DNA of 64,000 bases from an uncultured Flavobacterium sp. (GCA_943912855.1 CALTVC010000016.1:1-64000), one strand, 5' to 3'. Positions 43,896 through 52,312 are shown, counted from the stretch's first letter. Numbers and translations: made by a program. The notes: generated by a model from the letters alone, not told the origin.

Positions 43896-44786
43896 TTACT
43901 TTTTATATGCTACTTTTTCAGCTTTTTTGCTTTCGCTGTAGTCATAAAAACCTTCACCTGATTTTACGCCCAGTTTACCGGCACGTACCATATTTACCAG
44001 TAACGGACATGGAGCGTATTTAGGGTTTTTAAAACCATCGTACATTACGTTAAGTATACTAAGACACACGTCAAGGCCAATGAAATCGGCAAGTTGTAGT
44101 GGCCCCATAGGGTGTGCCATACCCAGCTTCATTACTGTGTCTATTTCATAAACTCCGGCAACACCGTTGTATAGTGTTTCTATGGCTTCGTTTATCATAG
44201 GCATCAGGATGCGGTTGGCTACAAAACCGGGATAGTCGTTAACCTCTACAGGTACTTTACCCAGCTTTTCAGATAGCTCCATAATGGCTTTGGTTACCTC
44301 ATCAGAGGTATTGTACCCACGGATGATTTCTACCAGTTTCATAATAGGCACCGGGTTCATAAAGTGCATGCCTATTACCTTGTCTTGCCTTTCGGGTTTA
44401 GTAACCGCTGCAATTTGTGTAATCGAAATCGAAGATGTATTGGTAGCCAAAACAGTTTTAGCATCGCAATACTTGTCCAGGTCTTTAAATATCTTGAGCT
44501 TCAGGTCTATGTTTTCGGTAGCGGCTTCTACCACAAGATCTACATTTACCACACCGTCTTCAATATCGGTATAAGTAATTATGTTGCCTATGGTATGAAA
44601 CTTTTCATCGTTGGTTATAGTACCTTTAGCCACCATACGGTCAAGGTTGGCAGCTATGGTATTGATGCCTTTTTCGAGCGCCTTTTCAGATACGTCTATA
44701 AGTTTAACGCTAAAGCCACTTTGTGCAAACACGTGGGCAATACCGTTGCCCATAGTGCCGGCACCTATTACAGCAATGTTTTTCAT
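43896..44786 (-). CDS. 3-hydroxyacyl-CoA (3-hydroxybutyryl-CoA) dehydrogenase
   Basis: The 296-residue enzyme oxidises 3-hydroxyacyl-CoA with NAD. The start at 44786 gives MKNIAVIGAGTMGNGIAHVFAQ, the family's NAD-binding N-terminus; the frame is open further upstream but not conserved. Also seen: TNTSSISITQIA, GMHFMNPVPIMKLVEII (catalytic His in the HFxxP motif), VEVNDYPGFVANRILMPMINEA and MGPLQLADFIGLD. It may act in fatty-acid or butyryl-CoA metabolism. It follows the Gfo/Idh/MocA gene by 40 bases and could be cotranscribed. Confidence 0.95.
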   Translation of the reverse strand: MKNIAVIGAGTMGNGIAHVFAQSGFSVKLIDVSEKALEKGINTIAANLDRMVAKGTITNDEKFHTIGNIITYTDIEDGVVNVDLVVEAATENIDLKLKIFKDLDKYCDAKTVLATNTSSISITQIAAVTKPERQDKVIGMHFMNPVPIMKLVEIIRGYNTSDEVTKAIMELSEKLGKVPVEVNDYPGFVANRILMPMINEAIETLYNGVAGVYEIDTVMKLGMAHPMGPLQLADFIGLDVCLSILNVMYDGFKNPKYAPCPLLVNMVRAGKLGVKSGEGFYDYSESKKAEKVAYKK

Positions 44787-44826
44787 TTGTTTTGTTTGTT
44801 TGGGTGAGGTTATAGTGTTTGTGAGG

Positions 44827-45795
44827 TTATGCTTTATTAAAACACTCAATAATCTTATATGCTACCCTTAGTGCTTCGGTCCCGTCTTCAAGGGTTACTA
44901 TTGGGGTAGTACCGTTGTTTATGGCATCTGCAAAAGTTTCCAGCTCATCAAGTATGGCGTTGTTAGCTTCTATCTCAGGGTTTTCAAAATAGATTTGCTT
45001 TTTAAGACCTTCCGCATTTTGAAGAATAATGTCAAAATCACCCGGAGTTTCAGGGGCATCTTTCATTTTTACCACCTCGCAGGTTTTATCCAGGAAATCT
45101 ACAGATATATACGCATCTCTTTGGAAAAAACGGCTCTTACGCATATTCTTAAGCGAAATACGGCTTGCGGTAAGATTTGCAACACAACCGTTTTCAAATT
45201 CTATACGGGCGTTTGCAATATCGGGCGTTTCACTTATAACCGATACTCCGCTGGCACTAATACCTTTTACAGGCGATTTCACCACGCTAAGTATTACGTC
45301 TATGTCATGTATCATTAAATCAAGTACCACAGGCACATCTGTACCGCGCGGGTTAAACTCGGCAAGGCGGTGCGTTTCTATAAACATAGGCGTTTCTATT
45401 TTACTGCGTGTAGCAATAAACGCCGGGTTAAAACGCTCTACGTGTCCTACCTGTCCTTTTACATTATACTGTTTAGCCAGGGTAATGATTTCGTCTGCCT
45501 CTTCAATGGTGTTGGCTATGGGCTTTTCTATAAAAAGATGTTTGCCTGCCATTATGGTTTCTTTGGCACAATCAAAGTGCGAAAGGGTAGGAGTTACAAT
45601 GTCTACTACATCTACGGCAGCAATAAGTTCCTGTATGGTATCGAATTTCTTATAGCCAAATTCTTTTGAAACCTTATCAGCGTTTTCGCTGTTAGGGTCA
45701 AAGAAACCCACAAGGTTATATTTTTCAGACTGGTTTAGCAGGCGAAGGTGTATTTTACCCAAATGGCCTGCGCCCAAAACGCCAACGTTTAGCAT
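44827..45795 (-). CDS. Gfo/Idh/MocA family oxidoreductase
   Basis: A 322-residue NAD(P)-dependent oxidoreductase. It has an N-terminal Rossmann fold with GVLGAGHLGKIHLRLL, the DVVDIVTPTLSHFD and GKHLFIEKPIANTIEEA motif (catalytic EKP), GQVGHVERFNPAF and MIHDIDVILS. The substrate is unknown. The start at ATG 45795 is supported by the promoter at 45814-45845: the longer in-frame TTG at 45816 falls inside the -7 box. Confidence 0.92.
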   Translation of the reverse strand: MLNVGVLGAGHLGKIHLRLLNQSEKYNLVGFFDPNSENADKVSKEFGYKKFDTIQELIAAVDVVDIVTPTLSHFDCAKETIMAGKHLFIEKPIANTIEEADEIITLAKQYNVKGQVGHVERFNPAFIATRSKIETPMFIETHRLAEFNPRGTDVPVVLDLMIHDIDVILSVVKSPVKGISASGVSVISETPDIANARIEFENGCVANLTASRISLKNMRKSRFFQRDAYISVDFLDKTCEVVKMKDAPETPGDFDIILQNAEGLKKQIYFENPEIEANNAILDELETFADAINNGTTPIVTLEDGTEALRVAYKIIECFNKA

Positions 45796-45813
45796 AGGGA
45801 TTATTGTTTTAAA

Positions 45814-45845
45814 CAAAAATAAGATTATTTAATCCGAAAATCCAA
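45814..45845 (-). promoter_or_regulatory. -33/-7 promoter of the Gfo/Idh/MocA gene
   Basis: On the minus strand TTG (45845-45843) and TATTTTTG (45821-45814) are 21 bp apart. Transcription would start near 45808. Confidence 0.8.
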
Positions 45846-45911
45846 ATAAACGCTATCGAATCGTATTGCTGGATTAATTTTTTATCAGTGATATTTATGT
45901 GCTTTTTAGGT

Positions 45912-45943
45912 TTGGAATGTATTAAAATAGTTTACTAATTTTA
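45912..45943 (+). promoter_or_regulatory. -33/-7 promoter of pcm
   Basis: TTG at 45912-45914 and TAATTTTA at 45936-45943, spacing 21 bp; the -7 box differs from consensus in the last base. Confidence 0.6.
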
Positions 45944-45965
45944 CCAAAAAACAAGGGAGGGAAAT

Positions 45966-46613
45966 TTGAAGGATACCGCGAAACATCAGGGATTACGTAA
46001 CCAGCTAGTAAGTGTACTGGAACAGAAAGGAATCACCGACAGGAGAGTGCTCGATGCTATAAAAAAAGTACCAAGGCACCTGTTCCTTAATTCGAGTTTC
46101 GAGGACTATGCTTACCAGGATAAGGCGTTTCCTATAGGAGCGGGGCAAACCATTTCCCAACCCTATACGGTAGCTTACCAAAGCCAGTTGCTTCAGGTAG
46201 AGAAAGACCACAAGGTGCTTGAAATAGGCACCGGGTCAGGATACCAGACTGCTGTTTTGTTTGCTATGGGGGCTAAGGTATACAGTATAGAGCGCCAGAG
46301 TGAACTGTTTAAAAGTACATCTATTCTTTTACCAAAACTGGGTATACGTCCTAAGCACCTCACTTTTGGCGATGGCTATAAAGGGTTGCCAAACTTTGCA
46401 CCATTTGATAGTATCATTGTAACAGCCGGCGCACCTATGATACCAAAACCGTTAATGGCCCAACTAAAAATAGGGGGCAGGCTGGTTATACCTGTAGGGG
46501 GAGAAAACGAAGCCCAGATTATGAACTTGCTAATTCGTATAAACGAAACCCAGTTTGAAAAGCACGAACTCGGGGAGTTTAGGTTTGTTCCATTACTTGA
46601 AGACAAAAATTAG
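45966..46613 (+). CDS. pcm: protein-L-isoaspartate O-methyltransferase
   Basis: Methylates isoaspartyl residues as the first step of protein repair. The 215-residue protein shows VPRHLFLNSSFEDYAYQDKAFPIGAGQTISQPYTVAYQ, the SAM-binding LEIGTGSGYQTAVL, VYSIERQ and TFGDGYKGLP, with the closing VIPVGG. The start codon is TTG 45966, giving (M)KDTAKHQGL. An AGGGAGG purine stretch at 45954-45960 lies 5 bases before it, one of the few Shine-Dalgarno-like sites in this window, and may compensate for the weak start codon. It is convergent with smpB across the terminator at 46628-46656. Confidence 0.95.
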   Translation: MKDTAKHQGLRNQLVSVLEQKGITDRRVLDAIKKVPRHLFLNSSFEDYAYQDKAFPIGAGQTISQPYTVAYQSQLLQVEKDHKVLEIGTGSGYQTAVLFAMGAKVYSIERQSELFKSTSILLPKLGIRPKHLTFGDGYKGLPNFAPFDSIIVTAGAPMIPKPLMAQLKIGGRLVIPVGGENEAQIMNLLIRINETQFEKHELGEFRFVPLLEDKN

Positions 46614-46627
46614 ATATATCATTATAC

Positions 46628-46656
46628 ACAAAAGGAAGCTATTAGCCTCCTTTTGT
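46628..46656. terminator. bidirectional terminator between pcm and smpB
   Basis: ACAAAAGGA pairs with TCCTTTTGT across an 11-base loop; the right arm touches the smpB stop codon. Confidence 0.75.
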
Positions 46657-47111
46657 TATTTGTATTCTTTCTTTATCCTGTCTATGTCGCGTTTACTATC
46701 GCGTTCTTTCATGGTTTCGCGCTTGTCGTAATTTTTCTTACCACGGCATAGGGCTATGTCTAGTTTGGCTATGCCTTTCTCATTGGTAAACATCTTCAGC
46801 GGGATTATGGAAAGCCCTTTGGCCTCTACATCCTTTTCAAGCTTTTTAAGTTCCTTACGGTTAAGGAGTAACTTGCGTTCGCTCTTAGCTTTATGCCCGA
46901 AGTTTCTGCTGAAGGTATATTCTTCAATGGTACTGTTTATAACAAAAAGTTCTCCGTTTTGGAACTCGCAAAAACTTTCGGCAATAGAAGCCTTACCCAG
47001 ACGGATGGATTTAATCTCGCTTCCCGCCAAAACAATGCCTGCGGTGTATATATCGATTATCTCGTAATCAAAGCGCGCGCGCTTGTTTAATATGTTTACT
47101 GTTTTTTGCAT
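46656..47111 (-). CDS. smpB: SsrA-binding protein SmpB
   Basis: Binds tmRNA and delivers it to stalled ribosomes. The 151-residue protein has NKRARFDYEIIDIYTAGIVLAGSEIKSIR, ASIAESFCEFQNGELFVINSTIEEY, the C-terminal core AKLDIALCRGKKNYDKRETMKERD and the basic tail that enters the mRNA channel. The tmRNA gene is not in this window. A perfect promoter lies 9 bases upstream. Confidence 0.98.
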   Translation of the reverse strand: MQKTVNILNKRARFDYEIIDIYTAGIVLAGSEIKSIRLGKASIAESFCEFQNGELFVINSTIEEYTFSRNFGHKAKSERKLLLNRKELKKLEKDVEAKGLSIIPLKMFTNEKGIAKLDIALCRGKKNYDKRETMKERDSKRDIDRIKKEYK

Positions 47112-47119
47112 ATAGATTG

Positions 47120-47150
47120 CAAAGGTACTAACATTAGTTTAATACAGCAA
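47120..47150 (-). promoter_or_regulatory. -33/-7 promoter of smpB
   Basis: On the minus strand TTG (47150-47148), 20 bp, TACCTTTG (47127-47120). The -7 box ends 8 bases before the ATG, so the 5' leader is at most a few bases. Confidence 0.85.
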
Positions 47151-47173
47151 TAGCGTTAAGATAGCGTTTATAG

Positions 47174-47181
47174 TATCTTTG
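47174..47181 (+). promoter_or_regulatory. -7 promoter box of the VF530-type gene
   Basis: TATCTTTG ends only three bases before ATG 47185, so the transcript would be leaderless. No -33 TTG at 19-23 bp. Confidence 0.5.
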
Positions 47182-47184
47182 CTT

Positions 47185-47415
47185 ATGGAAAATTCGCAAC
47201 CAAATAATCCACTACATGGCATAACCCTTAAAAAGATGCTCGAAGACCTTGAAGCATTTTATGGTTTCGATACCATGGGAGAGTTTATAAACATAAGATG
47301 TTTTACTCATAATCCCAGTGTAAAAAGCAGCCTTGCCTTTCTTCGTAAAACCGATTGGGCAAGGAAAAAATTAGAGGAGCTTTACATCAGGACATTGCCA
47401 AAATTAGCGCGTTAA
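47185..47415 (+). CDS. VF530 family DNA-binding protein
   Basis: The 76-residue protein matches the VF530 (DUF2132) family: NNPLHGITLKKMLEDLEAFYGFDTMGEFINIRCFTHNPSVKSSLAFLRKTDWARKKLEELY is nearly continuous with the family consensus. A double-stranded DNA-binding activity is known for the family; the physiological role is not. ATG 47185 is chosen because an in-frame TTG two codons earlier overlaps the -7 box. It is divergent from smpB. Confidence 0.92.
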   Translation: MENSQPNNPLHGITLKKMLEDLEAFYGFDTMGEFINIRCFTHNPSVKSSLAFLRKTDWARKKLEELYIRTLPKLAR

Positions 47416-47431
47416 GATATACACTGAATAA

Positions 47432-47464
47432 CAAAAAAGACTTTCAATACAGAAAGCCTTTTTG
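47432..47464. terminator. bidirectional terminator
   Basis: An imperfect stem (AAAAAGACTTTC with GAAAGCCTTTTT, one mismatch) between the convergent VF530-type and lipoprotein genes. Confidence 0.7.
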
Positions 47465-47482
47465 TGTAATATGTTATTTTAG

Positions 47483-47875
47483 TTACGGCGTTATGTTAAT
47501 CGTTTTTGTAATGGGAGCATTTATGTCGTTAGTAGCAAATTTAAGGACATAAGTACCCGCTGCAGTTGCTGTAAAGGTGTATGGTTTTACTAAAGTTGTT
47601 TCTTCTGTTTTACAGCTACAACCCTCATAGGTTACTTTTGCAACAACGTTTTTAGGAAAACCGGCAGATTCTGCAAAACTATCAAACGCTCCGCAAGAGT
47701 TAAAAATTTTAAAAGATACGTTGTACACAAGTTGCTGGTTTACCTGTCCGGTTTCAGGACCCGTAACAGCAAGAGAAGCAGCGCCTGTGCTGGTATAGCA
47801 ATATGGCTCGCTAGATGATGTACTGCATGATGCCAGGATAAGCATTCCTGCTAAAAGTAAGAATAGTTTCTTCAT
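47483..47875 (-). CDS. small lipoprotein of unknown function
   Basis: The 130-residue product has a signal peptide and lipobox (LILASC, Cys17). The mature part is beta-rich, probably a single immunoglobulin-like domain: PETGQVNQQLVYNVSFKIFNSCGAFDSF and the closing AAGTYVLKFATNDINAPITKTINI. Four further cysteines (including EGCSC) may form disulfides. I do not recognise a named family. It is monocistronic. Confidence 0.75.
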   Translation of the reverse strand: MKKLFLLLAGMLILASCSTSSSEPYCYTSTGAASLAVTGPETGQVNQQLVYNVSFKIFNSCGAFDSFAESAGFPKNVVAKVTYEGCSCKTEETTLVKPYTFTATAAGTYVLKFATNDINAPITKTINITP

Positions 47876-47944
47876 AGGTATTGGTTATTCATTTTAGCTT
47901 ACAAGATGCATGGTTTATATAAACGTTGCGTCTATGGCTTTAAT

Positions 47945-48793
47945 TTAACAAATTTCGGCACTCCAGCCACAGCTATATTTTTCTCCTGGCTGTAGTATTA
48001 TAGCGCCTTCTTTATCAAAAAAATCTCCCGTTGCATCTGAGGTATCACTATATCCCTGCCATGGCTCTATGCATATAAAAGGTGCGCCTAGTTTGGTCCA
48101 GACGCCCATGTGAGGAAATTTGGGGTATGATACTTTAAGATAATCTTTGCCCTCTTTTGTAATGGTTATTGCCCTGCTCTCAAGACTTGTGAAAATAAGT
48201 GCGTCATTAGCAAACAAACTATGCTGTAAAGGCAACACACCACCATGCGCAGGTATTTCGGTAGTAATGTCAGATAGCAGGTCGTTGACCAACTGTACAC
48301 TTACAAGTGGTTCATCTTTTTCAAAGACCAGACTATAATTTTCAAAACTTCCGGGTAAAGCAAATGCAGGATGAGCACCTATACAGAACGGCATAGAACT
48401 AGCACTGTTATTCGTAATTAGGTATTCAAGTGTAAGGGTACTTTCTTTTAGTGTATATATTAGTTCCAGTTCAAAATCAAATGGATATACTTCTTTGGTT
48501 TTATCTGAAGATACCAATGAAAATACTACCTTATCATCTTCCTTATGTTTTATAACAAATTCATTATCGCGTGCGAAACCATGTCTTGGCAGATTGTATT
48601 GCTTGCCGTTTATAATATAGCTGTTATCCTTTAATGTGCCTACAATAGGAAACAAAACAGGTGAATGCTTACCCCAAAACTCAGGGTTGCCTTCCCATAT
48701 ATATTCGGCAGAATCTGACTTTAATGAGTAAAGTTCCGCACCCTTAGGGTTGATCAACGCGGTAAGTTTTCCGTTGGAAATTGATACTGACAT
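47945..48793 (-). CDS. aldose 1-epimerase family protein (LacX/YeaD-like)
   Basis: A 282-residue beta-sandwich enzyme of the galactose-mutarotase superfamily. Family segments are INPKGAELYSLKSDSAEYIWEGNPEFWGKHSPVLFPIVG, LPRHGFARDNEF (conserved Arg/His), IGAHPAFALPG (catalytic His) and CIEPWQGYSDT (Glu). It interconverts anomers of an aldose or phospho-aldose; the group close to LacX and YeaD includes glucose-6-phosphate 1-epimerases. There are no sugar genes nearby to narrow the substrate. Confidence 0.9.
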   Translation of the reverse strand: MSVSISNGKLTALINPKGAELYSLKSDSAEYIWEGNPEFWGKHSPVLFPIVGTLKDNSYIINGKQYNLPRHGFARDNEFVIKHKEDDKVVFSLVSSDKTKEVYPFDFELELIYTLKESTLTLEYLITNNSASSMPFCIGAHPAFALPGSFENYSLVFEKDEPLVSVQLVNDLLSDITTEIPAHGGVLPLQHSLFANDALIFTSLESRAITITKEGKDYLKVSYPKFPHMGVWTKLGAPFICIEPWQGYSDTSDATGDFFDKEGAIILQPGEKYSCGWSAEIC

Positions 48794-48850
48794 CAGGTTT
48801 ATTGTTTTTGGTAAGCTAATGTATCAAAAGTATAGCTTTGTACAAACAAT

Positions 48851-48882
48851 TTGTATTTCTTTATGCAATATTGTTACTTTTA
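48851..48882 (+). promoter_or_regulatory. -33/-7 promoter of the retropepsin-like gene
   Basis: TTG at 48851-48853 and TACTTTTA at 48875-48882, 21 bp apart. The -7 box ends four bases before ATG 48887, again predicting a nearly leaderless mRNA. Confidence 0.6.
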
Positions 48883-48886
48883 ACTG

Positions 48887-50185
48887 ATGAACACCAAACA
48901 ATTATTTATGCGCCTTATTTGTACATTTTTGTGTTGCGTTTTTTTTGCATCGTGTACTATTAAAAAACAGACCGTTGAGTTATCAGAACCTGTTGCTTAT
49001 CATACTATAGACAGTCTTATATCTCAAAAGAATTTTTTTAAAGGAAGGGAACTGTTCAATAAAGATTCAACTCTATTAACCGAATACCATTCTTTAATGG
49101 TTAAAGCAGGTTTGTATAATGCGTTTAATAAACCTGCGCAGTCTAACGCCGCTATTAACAGGCTATTTGAATTTTATGGCAGCCAGCTCACCGATTCTAT
49201 CAAACTTAATTTGCTTCGTGTTAAATCTTCTAACCATGCAAGGTTGTTTGAATATGACGGTGCAGCAGATGCATTGTCAGAGCTATTGCATGATTATCCG
49301 CTGTTGATGAATGCCAATGAAATTACGGATTACCAAAATTCGCTTGAAACGTGGCAGGCACTTACAAGGCAACCTGTTCAGACAATAAGCAAACAGGGAA
49401 CTGTTAGGCTAAAAATGCAAAAAGATAAAGTAGGGCTTAAAAATGTAGAGATAAAATCAGATACACTTTCAATACCATTTGTGCTAGATACCGGTGCTAA
49501 TTTTTCTACGGTAAACGAATCTACTGCAACTAAGATGGGACTGATCATTGTAGATTCCGCTATTGATGTAGGGGCCATTACCGGAAAAGTAGTGGAAGCA
49601 AAGCTGGGTATTTGCCCGGAATTCAGCATTGGTAGTATAGTGGTAAAAGATGCGGTGTTTCTGGTATTCCCAGATGAGTCATTGTATTTTCCGCAGGTAG
49701 GTTACCAACTTAACGGCATCATTGGTTTCCCGGTCATAGAAGCTCTGGGCGAAATACAGCTTACTAATGACGATGAACTTATAGTCCCGGAAAAACCTAC
49801 GGCTTATGAAAGCCAAAATATGGCACTGGACTTTCTTACCCCAATGATTCAACTCGGTAGTGAGCATTACACGTTTGATACCGGTGCGGCAAATACCATG
49901 TTGTATAGTAAGTATTACAAAGCACACCCTGAAGTATATAAAGGGCTCAAGTTACAGGAGTTTAATTCGGGTAGTGTAGGAGGTGTGGTAAAACGTAGCG
50001 GTTACCTGGTTACGTTTAGTCCTGTAATCAACAATAAAAAGGTAAATGTAGATAAAGTTGACCTATATACTGAAGATATTAATCCCGAATCTGAAATGTT
50101 TTATGGTAATATAGGCCAAGACCTTATTCGTAATTTTAAGAAAATCACGATTAATTTCAGGCAGATGTTTATAAAGTTTGATTAA
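48887..50185 (+). CDS. lipoprotein with two retropepsin-like aspartic protease motifs
   Basis: The 432-residue product has a signal peptide and lipobox (FFASC, Cys23), a helical TPR-like region (about 35-160), and then two aspartic-protease half-domains, each with D-T-G-A: FVLDTGANFSTV (Asp201) and YTFDTGAANTML (Asp331), with hydrophobic-Gly partners NGIIGFPVIEAL and YGNIGQDLIRNF. Retropepsins are normally homodimers of one half; here both halves are in one chain, as in pepsin, but with the retropepsin DTGA form. Proteolysis at the envelope is inferred; the target is unknown. Confidence 0.85.
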   Translation: MNTKQLFMRLICTFLCCVFFASCTIKKQTVELSEPVAYHTIDSLISQKNFFKGRELFNKDSTLLTEYHSLMVKAGLYNAFNKPAQSNAAINRLFEFYGSQLTDSIKLNLLRVKSSNHARLFEYDGAADALSELLHDYPLLMNANEITDYQNSLETWQALTRQPVQTISKQGTVRLKMQKDKVGLKNVEIKSDTLSIPFVLDTGANFSTVNESTATKMGLIIVDSAIDVGAITGKVVEAKLGICPEFSIGSIVVKDAVFLVFPDESLYFPQVGYQLNGIIGFPVIEALGEIQLTNDDELIVPEKPTAYESQNMALDFLTPMIQLGSEHYTFDTGAANTMLYSKYYKAHPEVYKGLKLQEFNSGSVGGVVKRSGYLVTFSPVINNKKVNVDKVDLYTEDINPESEMFYGNIGQDLIRNFKKITINFRQMFIKFD

Positions 50186-50246
50186 GCTGTAAGGTTATGT
50201 TAATGTAAATCGTTTTAGTAATTTTTTTCTTAAATAAAATACTGTG

Positions 50247-50279
50247 TTGCAGTTTGTAATCTATTGTTTGCTAACTTTA
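50247..50279 (+). promoter_or_regulatory. promoter of gapN
   Basis: TTG at 50247-50249 and TAACTTTA at 50272-50279 with 22 bp between; the -7 box has one mismatch. Confidence 0.5.
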
Positions 50280-50307
50280 GGTATACAAAAAACTCAATAC
50301 AACACCT

Positions 50308-51918
50308 ATGTCACTAACATCGATTTTTAAAGACGAAAGTCAGTTTCCTGAAAAATATGCCATACCCGAAATCCACCAACGCCTTTACCTGGTAAATGGC
50401 GAATGTGTAACGTGGGATGGTGCTGTAGATACCATTTATTCTCCTATATGTGTTCCGGGGCCAAACGGGCTGGAACGTAAAGTTGTAGGTACTATTCCAA
50501 AAACTTCGCCTAAAGAGGCGCTTGAGGCGCTGGATGCAGCTGTAGCGGCTTATAATAACGGGCTGGGCGAATGGCCTAACATGAGCGTAGAAGGCCGTAT
50601 TAAATGCATGCAGAAGTTTGTGTATTTAATGATTCAGCAGCGTGATTTGGTTATTAAACTACTTATGTGGGAAATAGGCAAAACCCTTGCCGATGCCACT
50701 AAAGAGTTTGACCGTACGGTAGACTATATTAATGATACCATAGACGCGTTAAAAGAGCTGGACAGGGAATCATCTCGTTTTCAGCAGGCAGAAGGTACCA
50801 TAGCACAAATACGCCGTGCACCACTGGGTGTAGTGCTTAGTATGGGGCCGTTTAACTATCCGCTAAACGAAATATTTACCACGCTTATCCCTGCACTTAT
50901 TATGGGTAATACCATATTGTTTAAACTTCCTAAGCATGGAGTTTTGGCACATTACCCGTTGCTAAACGCGTTTAAAGAGGCTTTCCCTAAAGGAACGGTA
51001 AATACACTTTACGGTAAAGGATCTGAAATCATTTCGCCAATTATGGAAAGCGGTAAGGTAAATGTACTGGCATTTATAGGTAGCAGTAAGGTAGCTAACG
51101 GACTTAAAAAACAACACCCTAAAGTAAACAGATTACGTGCCATACTTAGCCTTGACGCCAAGAATGCGGCTATTGTTACAAAGAATGCCGACCTTGATGT
51201 GGCGGTTAGCGAATGTATACTAGGTTCACTTTCATTTAACGGTCAGCGTTGTACGGCACTCAAACTTATTTTTGTTCAGAAAGATGTAGCCGAAGCTTTT
51301 GTAGCTAAATTAAGCGCGGCGGTTTCTGCCCTTAAACCAGGACTTCCGTGGGAAGATGGCGTAAAAATTACTCCGCTACCGGAAGCCGATAAACCAGCTT
51401 ATCTAAAAGAATGTATAGACGACGCTGTGGCTAAAGGTGCGAAAGTAGTAAATGAAAACGGCGGACATACAGAAGCTTCGTTCGTATTCCCTGCTGTTGT
51501 ATACCCGGTTAACAGCGATATGAAGTTGTATCATGAAGAACAGTTTGGTCCGGTTATTCCTGTTGTGCCGTTTGAAAGCATAGATGAGCCAATAGACTAT
51601 CAGGTAAATGCTTCGCACGGTATGCAGGTAAGTATTTTTAGTAATGATGCCCAGGAAGTAGCCAGTCTTATAGATCCGTTTGTAAACCTGGTAAGCCGTG
51701 TTAACATTAACTGTCAGGCACAACGTGGACCAGATGTGTTCCCTTTTACAGGAAGAAAAGATAGTGCCGAAGGTACGCTTTCTGTGTTTGATGCATTAAG
51801 GTCATTCTCTATCAGGTCATTAGTAGCTGCTAAAGTTACCGATGAAAACAAGCAACTGCTTAATACTATTGTTAAGGATCATAAATCTAATTTCCTTAGC
51901 ACAGATTATATTTTTTAA
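50308..51918 (+). CDS. gapN: NADP-dependent glyceraldehyde-3-phosphate dehydrogenase (GapN type)
   Basis: A 536-residue aldehyde dehydrogenase superfamily member of the GapN group, which oxidises glyceraldehyde 3-phosphate directly to 3-phosphoglycerate and makes NADPH. Seen: the cofactor segment LSMGPFNYPLNEIFTTLIPALIMGNTILFK, GSSKVANGLK, the catalytic Cys315 in SFNGQRCTALK and EEQFGPVIPVVPF. The usual LELGGK, which carries the general base Glu, reads L280-S-L-D-A-K285, so the Glu is absent from its normal place; an Asp283 may serve. It ends at a strong terminator and is monocistronic. Confidence 0.88.
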   Translation: MSLTSIFKDESQFPEKYAIPEIHQRLYLVNGECVTWDGAVDTIYSPICVPGPNGLERKVVGTIPKTSPKEALEALDAAVAAYNNGLGEWPNMSVEGRIKCMQKFVYLMIQQRDLVIKLLMWEIGKTLADATKEFDRTVDYINDTIDALKELDRESSRFQQAEGTIAQIRRAPLGVVLSMGPFNYPLNEIFTTLIPALIMGNTILFKLPKHGVLAHYPLLNAFKEAFPKGTVNTLYGKGSEIISPIMESGKVNVLAFIGSSKVANGLKKQHPKVNRLRAILSLDAKNAAIVTKNADLDVAVSECILGSLSFNGQRCTALKLIFVQKDVAEAFVAKLSAAVSALKPGLPWEDGVKITPLPEADKPAYLKECIDDAVAKGAKVVNENGGHTEASFVFPAVVYPVNSDMKLYHEEQFGPVIPVVPFESIDEPIDYQVNASHGMQVSIFSNDAQEVASLIDPFVNLVSRVNINCQAQRGPDVFPFTGRKDSAEGTLSVFDALRSFSIRSLVAAKVTDENKQLLNTIVKDHKSNFLSTDYIF

Positions 51919-51941
51919 TTAAGAGGATTCTTAAAATTTTG

Positions 51942-51967
51942 AAAGGCTACTAAAAAAGTAGCCTTTT
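51942..51967 (+). terminator. intrinsic terminator after gapN
   Basis: AAAGGCTAC pairs with GTAGCCTTT around a 7-base A-rich loop, followed by a T-run. Confidence 0.9.
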
Positions 51968-52035
51968 TTTATGAAATGATTTTATAATGTTAATTAATTA
52001 AAAACTTAACATAGGTTATGCGTCTACACTTTTTT

Positions 52036-52105
52036 ACCATTCGTCGCAACTTTTTCGCTATTGGTCTAAAGTTAAGCATTGGTTTAAAGTATCGTTGTAC
52101 ATTTG
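52036..52105 (+). promoter_or_regulatory. activator-type promoter of sRNA copy A
   Basis: Direct repeat ACCATTCGTC (52036-52045) and GCTATTGGTC (52057-52066), start-to-start 21 bp, then TACATTTG (52098-52105) 41 bp after the second repeat start. A third weaker copy AGCATTGGTT is at 52075-52084. There is no -33 TTG at 19-23 bp. The same layout recurs in copies B, C and D. Confidence 0.7.
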
Positions 52106-52109
52106 TATC

Positions 52110-52236
52110 AGAAGCCAATAAGCTTTGCAGGGATACATTGCTTATTGTGTGGAAATGAAAAGTAAAATTTTCATAAATTGGTTTTGATTGGTTTTGTTAA
52201 TTTCCTGTAAACAACTGTTTACGGGAAATTTTTTTT
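52110..52236 (+). ncRNA. candidate small RNA, copy A
   Basis: A transcript starting a few bases after TACATTTG would hold a 5' hairpin (CAATAAGC 52116-52123 with GCTTATTG 52140-52147), the conserved module ending TTGGTTTTGATTGGTTTTG (52160-52196) and an intrinsic terminator (AATTTCCTGTAAAC 52199-52212 with its complement 52217-52230, one G-U pair, then T8). The gap between gapN and the outer-membrane protein gene (394 bases) is filled by the gapN terminator, this promoter and this RNA. The module is shared with copies B, C and D; the terminator differs in sequence, which argues for conserved function rather than recent copying. No ORF is present. Confidence 0.7.
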
Positions 52237-52312
52237 ATACCCCCGCCGTAGTTTCTTTCATTGCATTGGCACGAATGTTGATTTCTCAATAAAAAGCTTA
52301 AAATCAATCTAT

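Noticed and set aside
45796..45816. Upstream TTG start of the Gfo/Idh/MocA protein
   Set aside because: It lies inside the TATTTTTG -7 box, and the conserved Rossmann N-terminus begins at ATG 45795.
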